DNA of 64,000 bases from JACVRW01 sp963803245 (GTDB lineage: Bacteria > Actinomycetota > Thermoleophilia > Solirubrobacterales > Thermoleophilaceae), in contig CAWDLI010000005.1 in NCBI GenBank assembly GCA_963803245.1, positions 1-64,000 on the forward strand, given 5' to 3'. Every line of letters begins with the position of its first letter. The stretch's first letter is position 1. Both the position numbers and the translations under genes were made by a program. This document shows, in pieces, positions 57,639 to 64,000 of this stretch. The notes under the pieces were generated by a model. The model did not search any database. It was given only the letters and a program-made list of their open reading frames with translations, and had not been told where the DNA came from.

Positions 57639-58100
57639 TCACCGCTTGAGGCGGAAAACGAACTTGTCCTCGACCGGGCTCAGGTGGTGGACGTCGATGT
57701 CGCCGCTCACGCCACGGTAGGCGCCGGAGCCGCCGGTCACGATCAGCGGGTGGCGCTTGACGCTCTCGGGCGGGTCGATGCCCTGGATCGTGAGCTGCCC
57801 GCGGGGCAGGAGGAACCCGCCGGAGCAGACGTGATGGCCCTCGGGGAGGCTCTGGGTGCAGGTCGCGTGGTCGCTTCCCACCACGCGACCGCGGGCGTCC
57901 CTGAGCGTCTGGGTGAAGATGACCACGTCCCCGACGGAGTCGCCATCGGGCGCGTTGTCCACGAAGCTGACGGTCTTGATCTTGCCGCTCAGCGTGAAGT
58001 TGAGCCGCGGCTTCGACGGAGCCTTGCCGGGCACCTGGGCAGCGGCCAGCGCCGCCAGGGCGAGGGCCGCGACGGCGGCCACGATCAGCTTCGCTCTCAT
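57639..58100 (-). CDS. Secreted dirigent/allene-oxide-cyclase-like barrel protein
   Basis: A 153-residue exported protein. A signal peptide spans about residues 1-22 (LIVAAVAALALAALAAAQ). The rest has a beta-barrel pattern: LNFTLSGKIKTVSFVDN (about 33-49), DSVGDVVIFTQTLRDARGRVVGSDHATC (about 54-81), SGGFLLPRGQLTIQG (about 93-107) and TGGSGAYRGVSGDIDVHHL (about 122-140). This arrangement resembles allene oxide cyclase/dirigent barrels. Cys81 and Cys92 could form a disulfide. The catalytic or binding role is unknown. A GC-rich palindrome follows the aminotransferase gene upstream. Confidence 0.65.
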   Translation of the reverse strand: MRAKLIVAAVAALALAALAAAQVPGKAPSKPRLNFTLSGKIKTVSFVDNAPDGDSVGDVVIFTQTLRDARGRVVGSDHATCTQSLPEGHHVCSGGFLLPRGQLTIQGIDPPESVKRHPLIVTGGSGAYRGVSGDIDVHHLSPVEDKFVFRLKR

Positions 58101-58122
58101 GACACTCCTTCGTTAGGGGGCG

Positions 58123-58134
58123 GCGGCCGGCCGC
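58123..58134. other. 12-bp GC palindrome between two genes
   Basis: GCGGCCGGCCGC is fully self-complementary. It lies in the 43-bp gap between the end of the class III transaminase and the start of the dirigent-like gene. It might end the transaminase transcript or be a binding site. Confidence 0.3.
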
Positions 58135-58143
58135 TTTGACCAG

Positions 58144-59520
58144 CTAAGCGACGACCTTCATCCGGTCGCCGGCCTCCTCGAGCACCGCGCCGAGCGTGCC
58201 GGCGATCTCGTCGATCTCCTTCTGGCCGGCCACCAGCGGCGGGGAGATCTGCACCACGGGCTCGCCGCGATCGTCGGCGCGGCAGATGAGGCCGCGCTCG
58301 AACAGCTGGGGTGACACGAAGCCGCGCAGCAGCTCGTTGGATTCCTCGTCGGAGAAGCCCGCGCGCGTCTCGCGGTCCTTGACCAGCTCGATCGCGTAGA
58401 AGAAGCCGCAGCCGCGCACGTCGCCCACGATCGGGAGCTCCAGCAGCTGCTCGAGCGAGGCGCGGAAGCTCGGCTCGAGCTCGCGCACGTGCTCGACGAT
58501 CCGGTCGCGCCGCATGATCTCGATGTTCTTGAGCGCCACCGCCGCCTGCACGGGATGGCCGCCGAAGGTCATGCCGTGCGTGTACATGGATCCCGGCTTC
58601 GTGAACGGCTCCATCACGCGCTCGGTCGCGATCACCGCCCCGATGGCGGCGTACGCCGACGACAGCCCCTTGGCGGACGTGATCAGGTCGGGCCGGATGT
58701 CGAATCGCTCAGAGGCGAACCAGTGGCCGGTGCGGCCGAAGCCGGTGATCACCTCGTCGGCGCACAGCAGGATGCCGTGCTCGTCGCACAGCGCTCGCAC
58801 GCCCTGGAAGTACCCGGTCGGCGGCATGAACGCGCCGCCGGAGTTCTGCACCGGCTCCATGATCACCATCGCCACCGTGTCGGGTCCTGCCTGCACGATC
58901 GTGGCCTCGAGGTCGTCGAGCAGGAAGGCGGTGAACTCCTCCTCGGTCTCCTCCGGCGGACGGTGGTAGCGATCCGTGTTCGACACGTGGAGAACGTCCG
59001 GGACGAGCGGCTCGAACGGGGTGCGCAGCTCGGTGCACCCGGTGAGCGAGAGCGCGCCCATGGTGGTGCCGTGGTAGGCCACCCGGCGGGCGATCGCCTT
59101 CCAGCGCCGCTCACCGCGCGCGCGGTGGTACTCGCGGGCGAGCTTCCAGGCGGCCTCCGTGGCCTCCGAGCCACCGGACACGAAGAACGCGCGGTTGAGG
59201 TCGCCGGGCGCGAGGTCGGCCAGCTCGGCCGCAAGCTCGATCGAGCGCGGGTGGGCGAAGGTCCAGTTGATCGCGAACGGCAGCTCGCGCATCTGCGCTG
59301 CGGCGGCCTCGCCCATCTCGGCGCCGTAGCCGTAGCCGATGTTCACGCAAAAGAGCCCGGCCAGCGCGTCGAGGTAGCGCTTGCCGTTCAGGTCCTCGAG
59401 GTAGCAGCCGTCGCCGGAGACGATCACTTGGAGTTCGGCCGGGTCGGCGTACCCGCCCATCTCCGTGAAATGGAGCCAGAGATGGTCGAGAGCCGTGCGC
59501 TGGAGGCCGTCGGACGCCAT
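58144..59520 (-). CDS. Class III (omega) aminotransferase
   Basis: A 458-residue PLP-dependent transaminase that moves an amino group from an omega-amino acid or diamine to pyruvate or 2-oxoglutarate. YLEDLNGKRYLDALAGLFCVNIGYGY (about 40-65), FFVSGGSEATEAAWKLAREYH (about 111-131) and ADEVITGFGRTGHWF (about 248-262) match the family. The Schiff-base lysine is in LITSAKGLSSAYAAIGAV (about 275-292). THGMTFGGHPVQAAVALKNI confirms the fold. Beta-alanine-, putrescine- or taurine-pyruvate types are all possible. TACGAT lies 7 nt before the ATG, with no Shine-Dalgarno, so the mRNA is probably leaderless. Confidence 0.9.
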   Translation of the reverse strand: MASDGLQRTALDHLWLHFTEMGGYADPAELQVIVSGDGCYLEDLNGKRYLDALAGLFCVNIGYGYGAEMGEAAAAQMRELPFAINWTFAHPRSIELAAELADLAPGDLNRAFFVSGGSEATEAAWKLAREYHRARGERRWKAIARRVAYHGTTMGALSLTGCTELRTPFEPLVPDVLHVSNTDRYHRPPEETEEEFTAFLLDDLEATIVQAGPDTVAMVIMEPVQNSGGAFMPPTGYFQGVRALCDEHGILLCADEVITGFGRTGHWFASERFDIRPDLITSAKGLSSAYAAIGAVIATERVMEPFTKPGSMYTHGMTFGGHPVQAAVALKNIEIMRRDRIVEHVRELEPSFRASLEQLLELPIVGDVRGCGFFYAIELVKDRETRAGFSDEESNELLRGFVSPQLFERGLICRADDRGEPVVQISPPLVAGQKEIDEIAGTLGAVLEEAGDRMKVVA

Positions 59521-59527
59521 GCCGGCG

Positions 59528-59533
59528 ATCGTA
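59528..59533 (-). promoter_or_regulatory. -10 element of the transaminase gene
   Basis: On the minus strand TACGAT ends 7 nt before the ATG at 59520. The start is predicted to be leaderless. Confidence 0.45.
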
Positions 59534-59591
59534 TCGTTCCTCCGAGTTAGTCCATTCGTCCAGCCAGGTGGAGCGCGACGCCTGGCCGACT

Positions 59592-60747
59592 ATGTTGAGG
59601 GTGGTGCCGCACCGTTCGACGATCGCGCTCGCCGCTGCGCTGGCCGTCATCCTCGCGCCGATGGCGCATGCCTCGACTCCTACGGGGAGCCCCTTCGACG
59701 CCGCCGCGCCGCTCGCGCTCGGTGGCGGGGCCGATGCGAACGCCGCCTTTCGCCGCGCCGGCTGGCGGTGGCCCATGCGGCGGATCACCTACCACGTGGC
59801 GGCCCGCGCGAACGCGCGCGCCATCCGCACCGCCGTGAGGACCTGGAACCGGAGCGGCGTGCGGCTGCGCTTCGTGAGGGCGCCGCGACGGCGCGCGAGC
59901 GTGTCGATCCGCTACTGGCCGCAGGCGGGATGCGTGGGGGGAGGGGTGACCGGCACGAGCTACAACTCGGTCACGGGGCGCGCGGTCCGCGCCGAGGTGC
60001 GCATCTCGCGGCCCGACCCGCGCAACATCGCGTGCAGCCGCTGGGCGATCACGATGGTGGTGGCCCACGAGCTCGGCCACGTGCTCGGCCTCGGCCACGA
60101 GCCACGCCGCTGCGCGCTGATGAACACCCGGCTCGTGACGCTCTCCCCGGAGCGCTGCACGCCGCCGCTCGAGCCCTGGCGTTGGCGCTGCCGCATCCTC
60201 GAGCCCGACGACGTGCGCGGCGCCGTGCGGCTCTATGGGGGCCGCGTGAGGTCGCGTGGCCGCCCGATCTGCGACCTGTTCCCCGCGCCCGCCACCCCGG
60301 CCTCGCTGGCAGCGGTGCCCGACAGCCTCGGCGGGATCGCCACGACCTTCGTGCGCCCGCCCGCGCGAGACCCCGCCGCCACACGTGATCGCGGGGCCGG
60401 AGAGCTACCTGGTGGCCTATCGCCCGAACACCTGCCCGGCGTCCCCTGACGATCCCGGGTCGATCACGACCGCCGGTCTCTGGACGGTCCCGGCGAGCGG
60501 CGTCCAGCAGGTGCTGCTCAGCGCGCCGGCCTCCGGGCGCTACTGCATAGCCGTCTGGGCGCGCGACGGCGTGGGCCGTTTCAGCGCCAAGCCGGCGACG
60601 ACCTTCGCGGACGTCGTCCTCACCGTAGAACGCACACGCGCCCGCCGGGGAAGGGCGGGCGCGTGGCGGGGGGAGGAGCTTGGTAGGGGTTCTAGGCCCC
60701 TGAGGGCTCCGGCTCGGGCTCGCGCCCGACCTTTGGCAGCCAGCTGA
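59592..60747 (+). CDS. Secreted matrixin-like zinc metalloprotease, one frameshift
   Basis: The first part (59592 to about 60372) has a signal peptide (TIALAAALAVILAPMAHA), a WRWPMRRITYHVAARANARAI start of domain, and the zinc motif VAHELGHVLGLGHE (HEXXHXXGXXH) with ALMN as Met-turn. The second part, in another frame from about 60375, continues VIAGPESYLVAYRPNTCPASP and GLWTVPASGVQQVLLSAPASGRYCIAVWARDG, a beta-type domain. One base missing in the C-run near 60371-60375 would join them. The end is uncertain: the observed second frame stays open to 60747, passing a strong hairpin and a low-complexity tail, so the real stop is probably near 60628. Target proteins are unknown. Confidence 0.72.
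60636..60664. terminator. Strong GC hairpin between convergent genes
   Basis: A perfect 11-bp stem, ACGCGCCCGCC with GGCGGGCGCGT, encloses a 7-nt loop. It lies 28 bp past the MmpL stop and near the expected end of the protease gene, so it could terminate both. No T-run follows. Confidence 0.7.
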
Positions 60748-62892
60748 GCCGCTGAGGCAGGTACCAGTTCCAGTCGCCGAGCAGCTTCATCGTCGCTGGG
60801 AGCAGCACGCCGCGAACCAGGGTGGCGTCGATCAGGACCGCCGCCGCCAGGCCCACTCCGAACTGCTTCATGTCGATGAACGAGAGCGTGGCGAAGATCG
60901 AGAACACCCCGACCATCACCATCGCCGCCGCCGTGACCACGCCTGCCGTGGACTTGATGCCGTGGGTGACGGCCTCGTCCGTGGACTCTCCGCGGTCCAC
61001 GGCCTCCTTGATCCGGCTGAGGATGAACACGTGGTAGTCCATCGACAGCCCGAACAGGATCACGAACAGCATGATCGGGAACCAGGCGGTGATCGCCCCG
61101 GTGGACTGGAAGTTCAGGAAGTCCTCCAGGTGACCGTCCTGGAACACCCAGACCACGATCCCGAGCGCGGCGCTGACCGACAGCAGGTTCAGCAGGATCG
61201 CCTTGATCGGGATCACGATCGACCGGAACGTGACGAGCAGGAGGATGAACGCCATCAGGAACACGAACCCGAGGACGTACCAGATGTGTGAGCTCATCAC
61301 TCCGTTGAAGTCGAGCGACGCGGCGGTGTCGCCGCCGACGCCGACCAGCTGAGCGCTCTTGATCTCGGCCGGGATGACCTCGGGGACGACGTTCTCACGC
61401 AGGTCCTTGACCGCGTCCAGCGAGGTGTTGTCCGTGCCGCTTCCGGCGAGCGGCACGTCGATCGTGCCGACTCGTCCGTTGGGGCTGATCTCGGAGGTCA
61501 CGCCCTCCTCGAACTGGTCCGACTCGCGGGCCACCTGACGCAGCTCGGCGGCCGCGGCGTTCAGCTCGGTCTCGGACACGTGCCGGCCCTCGACCACGAT
61601 CGTGCCGGTGAACTGCTCACCCGGGAACGCGGCCTGCATCCGGTCGTAGGTCTGCATCACAGCGAGGCTGCGGGGCAGTCCGTCCACGCCGGAGTCCGCC
61701 GTGTGGATGTGGGTCAGCGGCAGCGCCAGCGCCACGAGCACGGCGGTGGCGGCCACGATGGAGACCAGCGGACGCTTCAGTACCCGGTCGAGGATCCAGG
61801 ACCAGGCCCTGGACTCGCCGGTGCGCCGCTCCGGCTTCAGGAAGGGCACCCGGCCCTTGTTCACCCTGTCGCCGAGCTTCGAGAGCACCGCCGGCAGCAC
61901 CGTGAGCGATCCCAGCACCGCGATCGCGACGACCATGATCGTGCCGGTGGCGAACGACGCGAACGTGTCGGCGCCGCCGAAGTACATACCGGCCATCGCG
62001 ATGATCACCGTGATGCCGGAGACCAGGACTGCGCGACCCGAGGTGGAGGCCGCGGCTTCCAGCGCCGCCTCCTCCGAGAGCCCGCGGGCCCGCTCCTCGC
62101 GCTCGCGGCGGAGGTAGAACATCGAGTAGTCCACGCCCACGGCCAGGCCGATCAGCAGCACCACGCTGGAGATCGACTCGTCGACCGGCCAGATCTGGCT
62201 GATCGGGCCGATCAGCCCGATGGCGGCGGCCACCGCGGTGATGGCGAGGATCAGGGGGACGAACGCGGCGAGCAGTGCGCCGAACGCGAGGATCAGGATG
62301 ATCAACGTGATCGGCAGCGAGGTGACCTCCGCCTTCTTGAAGTCGTCCTCGAATGCGTCGCTGAGCGCCTTGCCGGCGCTGGCGCCGCCGAACTCCTCGA
62401 CGCGGAATCCCTCGTGGGAGCGCTCGGTCGCCGCCACGGCGGCCAGCGGCGAGTCCACGAGCTTCTCGGCGTCCGCGTCGTCACCCGGCAGGTCGAAGTT
62501 CACGAGCACCGAGCGCCCGTCCTTCGAGAGCTGCGCCTCGTTGCCCTTCGCATAGGGGCTCTCGATGTTGCGCACACCCTTGCGCGCTCGAGCCGCGTGG
62601 TCAGGTCCGCCACCACGGCCTTGAAGGCCGGGTCGTTCGGACGAGCGCCATTGGCGCGGCTCTGCACGAGGACGGATTCACCCTCCTGCTCCGGGAAGTT
62701 GTCTCGGGCGACGGTGTCGGCACGGCCCGACTCACCGATGCCGTACTCCTCGTCGGTGAGTGTCCGCGTGCCCACCGAGCCGCCGATCACGACGGCCAGG
62801 ATCACGAACGCGAGCCATCCGAAGATGGCCTTCTTTCGATGCTGTGCGCTCCAACGACCGGCGCGCGCAGCGAGGTTTCTGTTGCGAGTCAC
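60692..62892 (-). CDS. MMPL family transporter, one frameshift
   Basis: About 733 residues when joined across a frameshift near 62583. The N-terminal piece has a membrane segment (KKAIFGWLAFVILAVVIGGSVG) and the start of the periplasmic loop. The main part (to 60692) has two MMPL/RND-type halves: GVDYSMFYLRREREERARG near the first transmembrane set, an extracellular loop (about 290-420), and GLSMDYHVFILSRIKEAVDRG in the second. It is an inner-membrane proton-driven exporter, for lipids or hydrophobic solutes by analogy. One G missing from GCAAGG-GTG restores ERARGVRNIESPYAKG. GTG at 62892 has GGGGAG at good spacing; an in-frame ATG at 62919 is the alternative. Confidence 0.82.
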
Positions 62893-63024
62893 GGTGTCTC
62901 CCCTCACGTCGCTGGACATGAGCGTCAGTCTGCGCTCCGCGAGGGGCCACTCCAATGCGGCTCCCACCCCAGAGGCGGTGCGGCTAACCGAACGGGCTCA
63001 CTCCGCACGGGGCCGCTGGGGGGT

Positions 63025-63030
63025 TAGGAT
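63025..63030 (+). promoter_or_regulatory. -10 element of a leaderless phosphodiesterase gene
   Basis: TAGGAT ends 6 nt before the GTG at 63037. No Shine-Dalgarno is visible. The start site is predicted to be at the GTG. Confidence 0.5.
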
Positions 63031-63036
63031 CCGCCC

Positions 63037-64000
63037 GTGCCGCCGCCCCGCCGCCGCCCGGCAGTCCTGATCGCCGCCTGCCTCGCCGTCTGCGCGACGC
63101 TGCTCGCGGCGGCCGCGCCGGCGCTCGCCGTCCGCCCGCCGATCCACGCCCATCGCGGTGGACCGCTCGAGTTCGGCAAGCCCGTGTACGGCGAGAACAC
63201 CCTGCCCGCCTTCAAGGCATCGGCGCTCCGCGGGTTCGTGCTGGAGATGGACGCCAAGCTCACCAAGGACGGCGTTCCGGTGGTCATCCACGATCCCCTG
63301 CTCGACCGCACCACGCCGTGCACCGGCCAGGTGAGCGAGCGCACGCTCGCCGATCTGCGGGCCAACTGCCCGTCGGACATCATCGGGACCGACGCCAACT
63401 TCGTGCAGCTCGGCCCGAACGACCGGCGCCGCACGCGGATCCCCACGCTGGCCGAGGCGCTCGCGCTGGCGCGGTTCACGGGCGCGCGCGTGAACCTCGA
63501 GATCAAGAACCAGCCGGGCGACCCGGACTTCGACAACACGCCCGCGTTCGCGAACGCCGTGCTCGACGTGGTCGAGCGCTCCGGCCTCCCGCCCTCGCGG
63601 CTGATCGTCCAGTCCTTCTGGTTCCCGAACCTCGACGTGACGAGGCAGCGGCTCCCCGACGTGGAGCGGAGCCTCCTGATCGTCGGCGCGCTCAGCCCGG
63701 CTTTCGCGGCCCGGCGCGGCGATCACTGGATCTCACCGCAGTGGCCCGCCAGCCCCGCCTTCATCGCCGAGGCGCACCGGCTGGGCCTGCGCGTCGTGCC
63801 CTACACGCTTGACACCGCCGCGGCGCTCCAGGCCGCGACCGCCGCGGGCGTGGACGAGCTGATCACCAACGACCCGCTGCTCGCGCGCAAGACCGGCGCG
63901 GCGGCCGATCCCAAGCCGCCTCCGATCCCGGCGCCGCCCAGCGCCTCGGCCTGCCGCGCCGCTCGCGCGGACCGGACGCTCGGCACGATCGAGGCCTACG
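63037..64000 (+). CDS. Glycerophosphodiester phosphodiesterase, exported, 3' truncated by the window
   Basis: 321 codons are visible. A signal peptide (AVLIAACLAVCATLLAAAAPALA, about 9-31) precedes a TIM-barrel GDPD domain. HAHRGG carries the first catalytic His (near 38), ENTLPAFKAS and VLEMDAKLTKDGVPVVIHD supply the metal Glu/Asp and the second His (near 83-84). NLEIKNQPG near 150 is conserved, and VVPYTLDTAAALQAATAAGVDELITNDP (about 250-277) is the usual barrel end. It would hydrolyse glycerophosphodiesters to glycerol-3-phosphate outside the cytoplasm. The end lies beyond 64000; the part after residue 285 is Pro/Ala-rich and may be a linker to another domain. Confidence 0.88.
   Translation, partial: MPPPRRRPAVLIAACLAVCATLLAAAAPALAVRPPIHAHRGGPLEFGKPVYGENTLPAFKASALRGFVLEMDAKLTKDGVPVVIHDPLLDRTTPCTGQVSERTLADLRANCPSDIIGTDANFVQLGPNDRRRTRIPTLAEALALARFTGARVNLEIKNQPGDPDFDNTPAFANAVLDVVERSGLPPSRLIVQSFWFPNLDVTRQRLPDVERSLLIVGALSPAFAARRGDHWISPQWPASPAFIAEAHRLGLRVVPYTLDTAAALQAATAAGVDELITNDPLLARKTGAAADPKPPPIPAPPSASACRAARADRTLGTIEAY

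Noticed and set aside
1..64000. tRNA, rRNA, CRISPR arrays, insertion sequences, prophage
   Set aside because: None was seen on either strand; no spaced direct-repeat array, transposase or integrase motif was found.

Overview
The window is high-GC DNA, roughly 70% G+C by eye, densely packed with genes on both strands. Gene content points to an actinomycetote: EgtB-type ergothioneine synthesis, a pair of Get3/ArsA-like ATPases, an Rv3030-Rv3032-like polysaccharide cluster, a GH57 branching enzyme, class II fructose bisphosphatase and HxlR/TetR regulators. The combination of PilT, a SpoIVB-like S55 peptidase and this FtsZ type suggests the class Thermoleophilia (Solirubrobacterales-like); this is inference. 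I see no rRNA, tRNA, CRISPR array, insertion sequence or phage.

Layout: 0-2.5 kb holds mtnA, a DUF1152 gene and a GNAT acetyltransferase. 2.5-6.2 kb is a complete glycine-betaine/choline-type ABC importer operon. 6.2-13.8 kb holds small and secreted proteins, a rhodanese, two dehydrogenase/reductase genes and a TetR-controlled SnoaL/hydrolase pair behind a clear operator. 13.8-15.7 kb is a thiolase plus HAD-type SDR (beta-oxidation end). 15.8-23.8 kb holds an EAL-DICT protein, egtB-dodecin, glpX, moeA, a GGDEF cyclase and a NarL-type regulator. 24.5-28.6 kb holds the primary sigma factor, pilT and an S55 peptidase. 28.6-35.8 kb holds an AIM24 protein, an HxlR regulator, a large protein with weak HEPN resemblance, two tandem Get3/ArsA-like ATPases, and a divergent ParA-FtsZ pair in which FtsZ carries a long N-terminal extension. 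A 104-bp imperfect hairpin follows ftsZ directly. 35.8-43 kb holds ggt, a GH92 mannosidase, a Lon N-domain protein, hisC and a photolyase; the last two are riddled with single-base frameshifts. 43-50 kb holds a MOSC protein, membrane proteins and the methyltransferase/GH57/GT4 cluster. 50-59.5 kb holds two divergent catabolic operons (ADP-forming acyl-CoA synthetase + acyl-CoA dehydrogenase; Rieske oxygenase + TetR + FAD oxidase) around one operator-like dyad, then an O-methyltransferase, a dirigent-like secreted protein and a class III transaminase. 59.6-64 kb holds a secreted zinc protease, an MmpL transporter and a truncated glycerophosphodiesterase.

Three observations stand out. First, a 36-bp dispersed element occurs three times; it has a 9-bp stem, and one stem pair differs between copies with the pairing kept. 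Two of the copies sit just upstream of the -10 of unrelated genes. Second, at least a dozen genes have a TAnnnT-like hexamer 6-9 nt before the start codon and usually no Shine-Dalgarno, which implies widespread leaderless transcripts. Two short divergent spacers contain a symmetric TAnnnTA that could fire both ways. Third, the ParA-FtsZ pair has its long disordered linker at the N terminus instead of the C terminus, and lies divergent from the two Get3-like genes.

Many genes overlap by 1-4 nt (ATGA, GTGA, TTGA), so operon calls are strong. Single-base indels interrupt at least seven conserved genes. In each, the motifs continue intact in the next frame, which favours sequence error over decay.
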